Source of the DNA: REEB95 sp035275845
GTDB lineage: Bacteria > Pseudomonadota > Alphaproteobacteria > ATCC43930 > CGMCC-115725
Assembly (NCBI GenBank): GCA_035275845.1
Contig: DATEMD010000234.1
Location: 1-55,724 of the forward strand
Length of the DNA: 55,724 nucleotides
Direction: 5' to 3'
Part shown: in pieces, positions 27,180 through 36,212 of the stretch
Numbering within the stretch: position 1 is the stretch's first letter
Layout of the letters: each line of letters starts with the position of its first letter
The notes under the pieces: model-generated
Told to the model about the DNA's origin: nothing
Seen by the model: the letters and a program-made list of their open reading frames with translations, nothing else
Databases searched by the model: none
Program-made: the position numbers and the translations under genes

Positions 27180-28901
27180 ATGAACGGCAAACGACGGACG
27201 ATGCTCCGCCTCGCCTGGCGCCTGGCACGGCCTTATTGGTCGTCGGAGGAGAAGCGCATTGCCTGGGCGCTGCTGATCGCCGTCGTCGCGCTCAATCTCG
27301 GCAACGTCTACGTCTCGGTCCGTATCAATGCGTGGAACAACGCGTTCTACAACGCGCTCCAGGAATTCAACGCACCGGAATTCTTTAAACAGCTCGGAAT
27401 CTTCTGCGTTCTGGCCGCTGCCAGCATCGTGATGTCGGTTTACGCGGTCTATCTCCAGCAGATGCTCCAGATCCGTTGGCGGCGTTGGCTGACCGGCCAC
27501 TATCTCGACCGTTGGCTCGGTGACCGGCGCTATTACCGGCTGCAACTCGACCGGACCATCACCGACAACCCCGACCAGCGTATCGCCGACGATCTACGGC
27601 TCTACGTCTCCTACGTCGCGACGCTCGCGCTCGGGCTGTTGAGCTCGGTCGTGTCATTGGCGTCTTTCATGGTCATCCTGGTTGGCTTGTCGGGGCCGGC
27701 CGCGATTCCGCTCGGCTCGCTCGGGACCGTTCACATTCCCGCCTATCTCGCCTGGGCCGCGCTCGTTTACGCCGGTTTGGGGACCTGGCTAACCGTCAAG
27801 ATCGGCCGGCCGCTGGTGCCGCTCAATTTTGCGCAGCAGCGCTTTGAAGCCGACTTCCGTTACAGCTTGGTTCGCCTGCGCGAGAACGCCGAGAGTGTCG
27901 CGCTTTATGGCGGCGAGCCGCCCGAACGCGAAACCTTTGACGGACGGTTCGGCAACCTCTTCGATAATTTCTGGCGCATCATGCTGCGGCAGAAAAAACT
28001 CAACTGGTTCACGTCGGGTTATTCGCAGGTGGCGGCGGTCTTTCCGGTTCTCGTGGTGTCGCCGCGTTATTTCGCCAAGCAGATCCAGATGGGCGGCCTG
28101 TTCCAGGTGGTCGATGCCTTCAGCAACGTGCAAAGCTCGTTGTCGTTCATCATCAATTCGTTCACCGACATCGCGACGTGGGTCGCCGTCACCGAACGTC
28201 TCACGACCTTCGAGCAGCGCATGGGCGAGATCGAGGCCGGCTTGCGCGCGCCCCAGCCGATCCGACTCCATCGCGAAGGCGTTGGCATCGACATCCGTGA
28301 TCTCGATCTCAATCTGCCGGACGGCGCGCCGCTGGTGCGCGGTGTGTCGCTGCACGTCGAGCCCGGCAGCTCGCTGCTGATCACCGGTCCGTCCGGCACC
28401 GGCAAGTCGACCTTGCTGCGCGCTGCCGCCGGTATCTGGCCTTATGGCCGTGGCGATGTTCGTCTCGGCGCCGGCCGGACCTTCTTCATGCCGCAGCGGC
28501 CCTACTTCCCGCTCGGCACCCTCAAGCAAGCGCTGGCCTATCCTGCGCTCGAAAGCGCGGTCGACGACGCTCGCATGACCGAAGCACTCGAGCAGGTTGG
28601 CCTCGGGGCGCTGACGGCCAATCTGGCCGACGACCAAAACTGGCCGCTGCGCCTGTCACTCGGCGAGCAGCAACGCGTCGCCTTTGCGCGCGTGTTCCTG
28701 GCGCATCCCGATCTCATTTTCCTCGATGAGGCCAGTTCGGCGGTCGACGAAGACGACGAGGCGCGGCTCTATCGCTTGCTGCGTAGCCGTCATCCCGACG
28801 CGGCCATCGTCAGCGTCGGCCACCGCGAAAGCCTCAAGGCGCTGCACGACCGTGTCGTCGATCTCACGCGCTTCCACGCCGGCGCGCTCGTCGCGGAATA
28901 G
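27180..28901 (+). CDS. YddA/SbmA-BacA-like ABC transporter (fused membrane and ATPase domains)
   Basis: A one-polypeptide half transporter of the ABC_membrane_2 group, related to BacA/SbmA (peptide uptake) and the peroxisomal ABCD family. The membrane domain (about 1-330) includes NNAFYNALQEFNAPEFF and ENAESVALYGGEPPE. The ATPase follows: Walker A GPSGTGKSTL, Q-loop MPQRPYFPLGTL, signature LSLGEQQR, Walker B LIFLDEASSAVDE. I used ATG 27180 (573 aa); a GTG at 27162 would add six residues. The substrate is unknown; proximity to hldE hints only weakly at envelope lipid. Confidence 0.9.
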   Translation: MNGKRRTMLRLAWRLARPYWSSEEKRIAWALLIAVVALNLGNVYVSVRINAWNNAFYNALQEFNAPEFFKQLGIFCVLAAASIVMSVYAVYLQQMLQIRWRRWLTGHYLDRWLGDRRYYRLQLDRTITDNPDQRIADDLRLYVSYVATLALGLLSSVVSLASFMVILVGLSGPAAIPLGSLGTVHIPAYLAWAALVYAGLGTWLTVKIGRPLVPLNFAQQRFEADFRYSLVRLRENAESVALYGGEPPERETFDGRFGNLFDNFWRIMLRQKKLNWFTSGYSQVAAVFPVLVVSPRYFAKQIQMGGLFQVVDAFSNVQSSLSFIINSFTDIATWVAVTERLTTFEQRMGEIEAGLRAPQPIRLHREGVGIDIRDLDLNLPDGAPLVRGVSLHVEPGSSLLITGPSGTGKSTLLRAAAGIWPYGRGDVRLGAGRTFFMPQRPYFPLGTLKQALAYPALESAVDDARMTEALEQVGLGALTANLADDQNWPLRLSLGEQQRVAFARVFLAHPDLIFLDEASSAVDEDDEARLYRLLRSRHPDAAIVSVGHRESLKALHDRVVDLTRFHAGALVAE

Positions 28902-28950
28902 TTGCGCTTTGCCGCCAAGCCGTTACAACGAACCGCCAAAGGGAGCCGGC

Positions 28951-30447
28951 ATGGCGGAAAAACAAAACCAGGAAGCCAAAAGCGCGACCGACTATCGCGC
29001 GCTGCGCCTCGACAAGCTGGCGCAACTCAAGGCGCTCGGCGTCGACCCATACACCAGCGGCTTCGCGCCCGATGCGCGCGCCGCCGAACTCGACGCCAAA
29101 TACGGGGGACTGGCCTCGGGTACGGAGACGCAAGACCAGGTCAAGATTTCCGGCCGCATCCGCGCCCTGCGCAACAGCGGCATGTTCATCGACCTGCACG
29201 ACGTCACCGGCAAGATCCAGGTCTTCTGCCACAAGGACAATCTCGCGCCCGAGGCGATGGCGGTTCTCAAGCTCCTGGATCTCGGCGACCTGATCGGCGT
29301 CGACGGCCTGGTCCGGCGTACGCCGCGCGGCGAGCTGACGGTCAATGCACGCGTCTTGACCGTGCTGGCCAAGGCGCTGCTGCCGTTGCCCGAGAAATTC
29401 CACGGCCTCACCGACGTCGAGACACGCTATCGCCAGCGCTATCTCGACCTCATCATGAGCGAGGAAGCGCGCCAAACGCTGCGCCGACGCTCGCAAATCA
29501 TCGCGGTGATGCGCCGGCTGTTGATCGAGCGCGGCTTTCTCGAAGTCGAGACGCCGATGCTGCACACAATTCCGGGCGGCGCCTCGGCCAAGCCATTCGT
29601 CACGCACCACAACGCGCTCGACCTCGAACTTTATCTGCGCATCGCACCCGAGCTGCATCTGAAGCGGCTCATGGTCGGCGGCCTGTCGGACAAGCTGTTC
29701 GAGATCAACCGCAACTTCCGCAACGAGGGCATCAGCCCGCGCCATAATCCCGAATTCACCTCGCTCGAGCTTTATCAGGCCTTCGCCGATTACACGACGA
29801 TGATGGAAACGACCGAACACCTCGTCGTCACCATCGCCCGCGAGGTGCTCGGCACGACCAAGATTCCCTATGGCAAGCACGAGATCGAGCTCAAGGCGCC
29901 GTGGCCACGGAAATCCATGGCCGCGCTCGTCAATGAGAAGACTGGCGTCGACTTCCTCGCGATCACCGATGCCGGCGCGGCGCGCGACGCGGCCAAGACG
30001 CTCGGCGCCGACGTGCTCAAAACCGCCTCATGGGGTCAAGCACTCGAAGCGGCCTTCGCCGCCAAGGTCGAGGACAGCTTGATCCAGCCGATCCACGTCG
30101 TCGGTTTTCCGCGCGACATTTCGCCTTTGGCCAAGCCCGATCCGCGCGATCCGCGTCTGGTCGAGCGCTTCGAGACCTATGTCAACGGCTGGGAGGTGGC
30201 GAACGCCTTTTCCGAGATCAACGATCCGCTCGATCAGCGTGCGCGCTTCGAGGCGCAGATGACGGCGCGCGACCGTGGCGACGAGGAGGCGCAGCGTCTC
30301 GACGACGATTTCGTCACCGCCCTCGAATATGGCATGCCGCCGGCTGGCGGCCTCGGTATCGGCATCGACCGCCTCGCGATGCTGCTGACCGACAGCCCGT
30401 CGATCCGCGACGTGATCGCGTTTCCGACCATGCGGCCGAAGGCCTGA
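28951..30447 (+). CDS. lysS: Class II lysyl-tRNA synthetase
   Basis: Charges tRNA-Lys. ATG 28951 with AAAGGGAG 6 nt upstream; 498 aa. It has the OB-fold anticodon domain (QVKISGRIRALRNSGMFIDL) and class II motifs: motif 1 around SQIIAVMRRLLIERGFLEVE, motif 2 FEINRNFRNEGISPRHNPEF, motif 3 GGLGIGIDRLAMLLTD. A complete, ordinary housekeeping gene. The upstream open frame is the transporter gene read out of phase. Confidence 0.98.
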   Translation: MAEKQNQEAKSATDYRALRLDKLAQLKALGVDPYTSGFAPDARAAELDAKYGGLASGTETQDQVKISGRIRALRNSGMFIDLHDVTGKIQVFCHKDNLAPEAMAVLKLLDLGDLIGVDGLVRRTPRGELTVNARVLTVLAKALLPLPEKFHGLTDVETRYRQRYLDLIMSEEARQTLRRRSQIIAVMRRLLIERGFLEVETPMLHTIPGGASAKPFVTHHNALDLELYLRIAPELHLKRLMVGGLSDKLFEINRNFRNEGISPRHNPEFTSLELYQAFADYTTMMETTEHLVVTIAREVLGTTKIPYGKHEIELKAPWPRKSMAALVNEKTGVDFLAITDAGAARDAAKTLGADVLKTASWGQALEAAFAAKVEDSLIQPIHVVGFPRDISPLAKPDPRDPRLVERFETYVNGWEVANAFSEINDPLDQRARFEAQMTARDRGDEEAQRLDDDFVTALEYGMPPAGGLGIGIDRLAMLLTDSPSIRDVIAFPTMRPKA

Positions 30448-30453
30448 CGGCCA

Positions 30454-31644
30454 CTACGCCGTTGCCGGTCGCCGCAGCAGCGCCAAATAAATCCCCGCCG
30501 TCGCCAGCGCCATCGCCAGGATGACCGCGCCCATTGGCACCGGCGTGTTGTCGTAGAAGGCGTCGACGGCATAGCCGGCAATCGCGCCAGCGCCCATCTG
30601 CACCATACCCAAGAGCGCGGCGCCGGTGCCGGCCATATGCGGAATTGGCTCAAGCGCCGCCGCCATTGCGTTGGGCGCCACCACCGCCTGGCCCCATATA
30701 TAAAGCATGAACCCGACCATCACGCCGCCGGCGCCGCCCCAGCGCGTGATGCACGCAGCCAGCACCACCGCGCCGCCAGCAACGGTCACGATCAAGCCCC
30801 AGCGCAACACGCGCTCGTGCCCGTGTCGTCGCAGTAGCCGCTTGTTCGACAGTGCGCCGATCACCAGCGCCACCGCTGCCAGCGCGAAATAATAGCCGTA
30901 GTGCTCCGGCGCGACGCCGTAGATGGAAATAAACACGAATGGCGAGCCCGACAGGAAAGCGAAGATACCGGCCCAACACAGGCCATTGAGCAGCGCGTAG
31001 CCGAAGCAAAGGCGGCTGGCCAGGAACGTCTGATAGTTGCGGACCAGGCGGCCGAACCGCAAGGCGTCGGCATCGGGCGCCTTCAGCGATTCGGTGAAGC
31101 CGAAGGCGATCACCACGAACAGTGTGCCGGCGAACAGCGTCAGCGCGACGAAAATCGCCCGCCAGCCGAAATGTACCAACAGCCAGCCGCCGACGGTCGG
31201 CGCGACCAGCGGCGCCAGCGCGAAGACCGCGGTGAGCGACGAGAACATCTGCGCGGCGTGCGGGCCGCCGTAATGGTCGCGCACGACGGCACGGGCGAGG
31301 ACCGGGCCGACGCAGCCACCAAAGCCCATCACCAGCCGCGCCGTGATCAAGAGGTCGATACTCCGGCTCAGCGCACAGACGATGGCTGCGCCGACGTAAA
31401 TCACCAAGCCGGCGATCAGAATCGGCTTGCGGCCGAAGCGATCGGACAACGGCCCGTGGAAGAGCTGGCCGACAGCGTAGCCGATGATGAACAGACTCAG
31501 CGTCAGCTGCACGCGTTCGGGCGACGCGTCGAATTCGGTGCTCAAGGCCGGCAACGCCGGCAGACTCATGTCGATGGCGAGCGCCGTGAGCGCGGTCATC
31601 GCGCCCAAGAGCACGACCGACACGCGCGAATCGGAACGGATCAT
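30454..31644 (-). CDS. Bcr/CflA-type MFS drug-resistance transporter
   Basis: A 12-helix major facilitator of 396 aa. Motif A of the drug:H+ antiporter group is LFHGPLSDRFGRKPIL; the start ALAIDMSLPALPALSTEFDA matches the Bcr/CflA opening. It may export bicyclomycin-like or other small molecules; the substrate is not predictable. It lies 22 bp downstream of the NitT/TauT-like ATPase gene on the same strand and may be transcribed with it. Its 3' end converges on lysS. Confidence 0.92.
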   Translation of the reverse strand: MIRSDSRVSVVLLGAMTALTALAIDMSLPALPALSTEFDASPERVQLTLSLFIIGYAVGQLFHGPLSDRFGRKPILIAGLVIYVGAAIVCALSRSIDLLITARLVMGFGGCVGPVLARAVVRDHYGGPHAAQMFSSLTAVFALAPLVAPTVGGWLLVHFGWRAIFVALTLFAGTLFVVIAFGFTESLKAPDADALRFGRLVRNYQTFLASRLCFGYALLNGLCWAGIFAFLSGSPFVFISIYGVAPEHYGYYFALAAVALVIGALSNKRLLRRHGHERVLRWGLIVTVAGGAVVLAACITRWGGAGGVMVGFMLYIWGQAVVAPNAMAAALEPIPHMAGTGAALLGMVQMGAGAIAGYAVDAFYDNTPVPMGAVILAMALATAGIYLALLRRPATA

Positions 31645-31666
31645 GGCGGTAGCCGTTACCCGGCGT

Positions 31667-32986
31667 TCAGGGGTTCTCGAGGCTCAACACGCCGCTGTCG
31701 ATGTCGTAGGCGAAGAGCTCGGCATAGCGGGCCCAGTTGATCACCGTCTCGAAGACCTGCCGTGCTTCCTGCTCGGACAGATAATCTTCGAGTTCGGCGA
31801 GAAAGCGACCTTCGGGTGCGCTGTGTCCGGGCCGCTCGTCGAGCACACGGCGGATGTGCGCAGCCAGCGGCACGGCGCGCCGCATGTGGTCGTTGAAGAT
31901 CAGCTTGCGGTGCTGGAGATCGGCCGCGGCGAAGGTGCGGCCGGCTGGCAGAACTTCGATGTCGCCGCCGCCGACCTGGGCGAAACCGAGAAGCTGGAGC
32001 GTCTCCACCAGCACCATCAAATCGTCGGTCGACAGATGCTCGCTCTCGGCGAGCTTGGGCAGGTCGGCGCGGCCGTCATAAGGCGATTGCGACAGCGCCT
32101 CGAGCAAGCCGGTCAGCTGCTGGATCGAGGCGTCGGGCAATCGATAGCTGAGGCCGATCGGCTCGGCGCGGCGCTTGGCCGCCTCGGTGCCGGGTACCGT
32201 GGTGAGCAGCGTGTAGACCTGATCGACCAGGTTGCGGAAGATCGGGTTGGCCTGGTCACGCGGCCGCGGCAACGGCACCGGAATGTCGGCGCGGATGCAG
32301 CCGGGATCGCTGCCGAACACGATAATGCGGTCGGCCAGGAACACCGCATCCTCGATGTTGTGCGAAACCAGGATGATGCCTTTGGTCGGAATGCGGCGGT
32401 CGCGCCACAGATCCTCGACGTCGCCACGCAACGTCTCTGCGGTCAGCACGTCGAGCTGCGAGAACGGCTCGTCGAGCAGCAACACGTCGGGGTTGACCAC
32501 CAAGGCGCGGGCAAAGCCGACGCGCTGGCGCATGCCGCCCGACAGCTCTTTGGGATAGGCCGATTCGAAACCATCGAGGCCGATCAGGTCGATGGCGGCA
32601 ATGGCGCGGCGATGACGCTCGTCGAGCGGCACGCCCTGGGCCTCGAGGCCGAGCTCGACGTTGCCCAGCACCGTGAGCCACGGGAACAGCGCGAAGCTTT
32701 GGAACACCATGGCGATGCCATGGGCCGGATCGTCGATCCGCCGGCCGCGATAGCTCGCGAAACCGTCCGACGGTTCGGTCAGGCCGGCAAGGATGCGCAG
32801 GAAGGTCGACTTGCCCGAGCCCGATTTGCCCAGGATGGCGACGATCTCGCCTTCCTTGAGGGTGAAGTCGATGTGGTCGAGCACCAGGCGACCGGCGGAA
32901 TCGCCAGTTGCGTAGGTCTTGCACACTTGGTGCGCGGCGACGAGGCCGGTGCCGACATCCGCGGCGAAGGTGGTATCGGCGGGCAT
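31667..32986 (-). CDS. NitT/TauT-type ABC ATPase with AAA-associated C-terminal domain
   Basis: ATPase of a nitrate/sulfonate/taurine-like importer. Residues 20-260 form the ABC domain: Walker A GKSGSGKST, Q-loop MVFQSFALFPWLTV, signature LSGGMRQRVGFAR, Walker B LLLDEPFSQLD, switch SHNIED. Residues ~280-439 are an extra helical domain of the AAA-associated type (SQSPYDGRADLPKLAE; HLSTDDLMVLVETLQLLGF) seen in a subgroup with double permeases. It is encoded 15 bp after the permease. No binding protein is nearby. Confidence 0.92.
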   Translation of the reverse strand: MPADTTFAADVGTGLVAAHQVCKTYATGDSAGRLVLDHIDFTLKEGEIVAILGKSGSGKSTFLRILAGLTEPSDGFASYRGRRIDDPAHGIAMVFQSFALFPWLTVLGNVELGLEAQGVPLDERHRRAIAAIDLIGLDGFESAYPKELSGGMRQRVGFARALVVNPDVLLLDEPFSQLDVLTAETLRGDVEDLWRDRRIPTKGIILVSHNIEDAVFLADRIIVFGSDPGCIRADIPVPLPRPRDQANPIFRNLVDQVYTLLTTVPGTEAAKRRAEPIGLSYRLPDASIQQLTGLLEALSQSPYDGRADLPKLAESEHLSTDDLMVLVETLQLLGFAQVGGGDIEVLPAGRTFAAADLQHRKLIFNDHMRRAVPLAAHIRRVLDERPGHSAPEGRFLAELEDYLSEQEARQVFETVINWARYAELFAYDIDSGVLSLENP

Positions 32987-33001
32987 GTCACCAATCCTTG
33001 A

Positions 33002-34738
33002 TCAATCGAGCCGCAGACGTTCTTCGGCGAGTTGATACAGACGCCGCCACACCAGGCGGTTGAACACCAACACGTATAGACAAAGCACCGTGATGCCGAG
33101 GGCGATGCGCGGGAAGTCGCCCTTTTCGGTTTCGGTGGCGATATAAGCGCCGATCCCAGTGGCCCGCAAGGTCGTATCGCCCCAACGCGCGATCTCGGAA
33201 ACGATGCTGGCGTTCCACGAGCCGCCGGAGGCGGTGACGGCGCCGGTGACGAAGGCGGGGAAGATGCCCGGCAGGATCAAGCGCCGCCACCATAGCCAGT
33301 TCCGGACGCCGAGATTGCCGGCGACCAGCAGGTAATCGTTGGGCAGCGCCAGCGTGCCGGCGATGACGTTGAACAGGATGTACCATTGCGTGCCGAGGAT
33401 CATCAGCGGCGACAGCCAGATCTCGGGCGTCAGCCGATAGACGACGATCAGCGACACCACGATCGGGAAAAACAGATTGGCCGGAAACGCGGCGAGGAAC
33501 TGGATGACCGGCTGGATGCGGCGCGCCAGGCGCGGCCGCAGCCCGATCCAGACGCCGATCGGCACCCACACCAGCGCCGCCAACACGATCAGCACGACGA
33601 CGCGCACCAACGTGATGGCGCCGAGGACGAAGACGTGGCCGACCTCCGTCCAGCCGACCTCGGCATGGACGAAATGCCCGATCTCGACCAGCGCCGCCGC
33701 CGAACCGCCGACGAGGATCACGGTCCACATAATATCGAGCGTGCGTCCGAACCACCGGCCGCGTCGGGCGACGTTCGGTATCTCCGGTAACCGCTGCGCG
33801 ACCCGGCTCGAAACGAGAGCCATGAGAGAAAGCACCCACGCGACCGCGTGGAAGATGCGCGCACGCTGCAGCATCGTCAGGAACCACGGCGGCTCGATCT
33901 CGTCGCCGCCGATGGCCTCGACCTTGAAGCGCTGTACCCACGCCAGCAACGGCCGGAACAGCAGCTGGTCGTAGACCAGGATCAGCACCAGCATGGCGAG
34001 AATGGCGTAGCCGACGGCTTGCAGGTCGCGCTGGTCGATCGCCACCGAGATGTAGGAGCCGATGCCCGGCAACAGCACGTTGTTGCCGTTGACGCTGATC
34101 GCCTCGGATGCCACGACGAAGAACCAGCCGCCCGACACCGACATCATCATGTTCCAGACGAGCTGCGGCAGCGCGAACGGCATTTCGAGCTGCCAGAAGC
34201 TGTTCCACGGCGACAGGTGATACATGCGCGCCGCTTCGCGCAAATCGTGCGGCACGGCGATGAAGGATTGATACAGGCTGAACGTCATGTTCCATGCCTG
34301 CGACGTGAAGATGGCGAAGATCGCGGCGCACTCGTAGCCGAGCAGGCTGCCGGGGAAGAGCGCGATGAATCCGGTCACGGTGATCGACAGGAAGCCCAGG
34401 ATCGGCACCGATTGCAGAATGTCGAGAATCGGGATCAGCAGCTTCTCGGCCCGCTTGCTTTTGGCCGCGATCGCCGCATAGACGATGCTGAAGACCAATG
34501 ACGCGGCCAATGCCACGGCCATGCGCATCACGGTCCGCAGCGCATAGGCCGGCAGATGGCGCGGATCGAGCGAGATCGGCAGCTGTTGGCCGGCGTGGTA
34601 CGGGGCGCTCATCTGGTGGCTCGCCCAGGCGAGCAGGATGAGGCCGCCGAACACCAGCGGTAGCGCGATCCCGTCCCAGACGCTGGGACGCAGGCGCGAC
34701 GGCCACGCGACGATCGGCAGTCCCCAACGCTCCGCCAT
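33002..34738 (-). CDS. Fused double ABC permease (two BPD_transp_1 modules)
   Basis: A 578-residue inner-membrane protein with two permease modules in one chain, each about six helices. Module 1 (85-280) has the EAA loop EAARMYHLSPWNSFWQLEMP. Module 2 (370-570) has a degenerate EAA loop around GNLGVRNWLWWRRLILPG. Fusion removes the need for two separate permeases. It precedes its ATPase by 15 bp. Because no substrate-binding gene is adjacent, the ligand (nitrate, sulfonate, bicarbonate or other) cannot be inferred. Confidence 0.9.
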   Translation of the reverse strand: MAERWGLPIVAWPSRLRPSVWDGIALPLVFGGLILLAWASHQMSAPYHAGQQLPISLDPRHLPAYALRTVMRMAVALAASLVFSIVYAAIAAKSKRAEKLLIPILDILQSVPILGFLSITVTGFIALFPGSLLGYECAAIFAIFTSQAWNMTFSLYQSFIAVPHDLREAARMYHLSPWNSFWQLEMPFALPQLVWNMMMSVSGGWFFVVASEAISVNGNNVLLPGIGSYISVAIDQRDLQAVGYAILAMLVLILVYDQLLFRPLLAWVQRFKVEAIGGDEIEPPWFLTMLQRARIFHAVAWVLSLMALVSSRVAQRLPEIPNVARRGRWFGRTLDIMWTVILVGGSAAALVEIGHFVHAEVGWTEVGHVFVLGAITLVRVVVLIVLAALVWVPIGVWIGLRPRLARRIQPVIQFLAAFPANLFFPIVVSLIVVYRLTPEIWLSPLMILGTQWYILFNVIAGTLALPNDYLLVAGNLGVRNWLWWRRLILPGIFPAFVTGAVTASGGSWNASIVSEIARWGDTTLRATGIGAYIATETEKGDFPRIALGITVLCLYVLVFNRLVWRRLYQLAEERLRLD

Positions 34739-34851
34739 GATCCTTCGTCCCGCTTGCGTGCCGTCCTAGATTGGCGTCCCGTCTTTAGCGCAAACTTGGG
34801 GCGGGATGAAAGCACCGTGCGCGCCTTGAGTGCGGCGATGGAGACAGAATC

Positions 34852-35826
34852 ATGACACTACGAACCCGCCTGACCGAGAAACTCGGCATCGCCCATCCGA
34901 TCCTCTTGGCGCCGATGGGCGGGGTCGCGGGTGGTCGGCTTGCCGCCGCGGTCAGCGATGCCGGCGGGCTCGGCCTCATCGGTGGCGGCTATGGCGATGA
35001 CGCTTGGCTCGACCGTGAATTCGCTGCCGCCGGCAATCGGCGCGTCGGGTGTGGTTTCATCACCTGGTCGCTGGCCAAGAATCCGGCGTTGCTCGATCGC
35101 GTATTGGCGCATGCGCCGGCGGCGCTGATGCTGTCCTTCGGCGATCCTCTACCGTTTGCCGCGCGTATCCGCGCCGCCGGCAGCGTTCTCATTTGCCAAG
35201 TGCAAGACCGCGAGCAAACGTTGCGGGCGCTCGACGCCGGCGCCGAGATCATTGTCGCGCAAGGCACCGAAGCCGGCGGCCATGGTGGCGCGCGCGCGAC
35301 CCTGCCGCTGGTGCCGGTGCTGGTCGATCTGGTGGCGCGCCGCGCACCCGAGGCGATGGTCGTGGCGGCAGGCGGTATCGCCGACGGTCGCGGCCTCGCC
35401 GCCGCCTTGACGCTCGGCGCCGAAGGCGTTCTGGTCGGCACCCGCTTCTACGCGACCACTGAGTCGTTGGCACACGATCTCGCCAAGGCGCGCGTCGTCG
35501 CCGCGTCCGGCGACGCGACCCTGCGCACGACGATTTTCGACATCGTCCGCGGGCTCGATTGGCCGAAGCCTTATACCGGCCGCGCGCTCAGCAATGCGTT
35601 CAGCGGGCGGTGGCACGGCCACGAGGCGGACCTGTCCGCGCGCGTGACGGACGAGATGAAGCGTTATAAAGCGGCGGTCGAGGCTGGCGACTTCAGCACG
35701 GCGGTGATCTTCGCCGGCGAAGACGTCGACTTGATCGACGACACGCCGCCGGCGGCAACCATTGTCGCCCGGTTGGCGCAAGAAGCCGAGCGCGCACTGC
35801 AAGCCGCGGCACGGCGCCTGGCGTAA
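34852..35826 (+). CDS. Nitronate monooxygenase / enoyl-reductase-like flavoprotein
   Basis: TIM-barrel FMN protein of the 2-nitropropane dioxygenase family. Sequence marks are HPILLAPMGGVAGGRLAAAV (20; FMN site), VQDREQTLRALDAGAEIIVA, QGTEAGGHGG (the family GxEAGGH containing the catalytic His) and VLVGTRFYAT. Size 324 aa is typical. Members oxidise alkyl nitronates or act as NAD(P)H:quinone reductases, so the exact reaction is open. It is followed 11 bp later by dgkA. Confidence 0.9.
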   Translation: MTLRTRLTEKLGIAHPILLAPMGGVAGGRLAAAVSDAGGLGLIGGGYGDDAWLDREFAAAGNRRVGCGFITWSLAKNPALLDRVLAHAPAALMLSFGDPLPFAARIRAAGSVLICQVQDREQTLRALDAGAEIIVAQGTEAGGHGGARATLPLVPVLVDLVARRAPEAMVVAAGGIADGRGLAAALTLGAEGVLVGTRFYATTESLAHDLAKARVVAASGDATLRTTIFDIVRGLDWPKPYTGRALSNAFSGRWHGHEADLSARVTDEMKRYKAAVEAGDFSTAVIFAGEDVDLIDDTPPAATIVARLAQEAERALQAAARRLA

Positions 35827-35837
35827 GGGGGAAAACG

Positions 35838-36212
35838 ATGGAAAACACCGGTGACGATCTCAAGAACCGGTCGCTGTGGCGGCGCTCGGGTTATGCGCTG
35901 AATGGCATCTTCGCCGGACTCAATCGCGAAGGCAGCCTGCGGCTCGAGCTCGCGGTCGCCGCCGCGGCGCTGATCCTGCTTGCGTGGTTGCGGCCGCCGG
36001 CGGTGTGGTGGGCGATCGGCGTGCTGATCATGGCTTCGGTGCTCGCAGCCGAACTCATCAATTCAGCGATCGAAGCGCTCGCCGATCATCTCCATCCGAC
36101 GCTGCACGCCGAGATCCGCGTGGTCAAGGACATGGCGGCGGGCGCCATCCTGGTGCTGAACCTGGCGGCGCTGGTCGTGCTTGCACTATTGCTGGCGACG
36201 GCGCTGCGCTAA
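35838..36212 (+). CDS. dgkA: Diacylglycerol kinase (DgkA)
   Basis: Small integral-membrane kinase that phosphorylates diacylglycerol or undecaprenol for phospholipid turnover. 124 aa with three helices. Conserved elements are NGIFAGLNREGSLRLEL, ELINSAIEALADHLHPTLHA and VKDMAAGAILVLN, which hold the catalytic Glu and the Glu/Asn/Lys/Asp residues of the active site. GGGGGAAAA-type ribosome-binding site (AAGGGGG) just upstream. The stop overlaps that of the convergent MetE-like gene by 4 bp. Confidence 0.95.
   Translation: MENTGDDLKNRSLWRRSGYALNGIFAGLNREGSLRLELAVAAAALILLAWLRPPAVWWAIGVLIMASVLAAELINSAIEALADHLHPTLHAEIRVVKDMAAGAILVLNLAALVVLALLLATALR

Noticed and set aside
32988..34727. 579-aa alternative frame on the same strand as the double permease
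   Set aside because: Arg-rich, no hydrophobic helices; the other frame encodes a coherent membrane permease.
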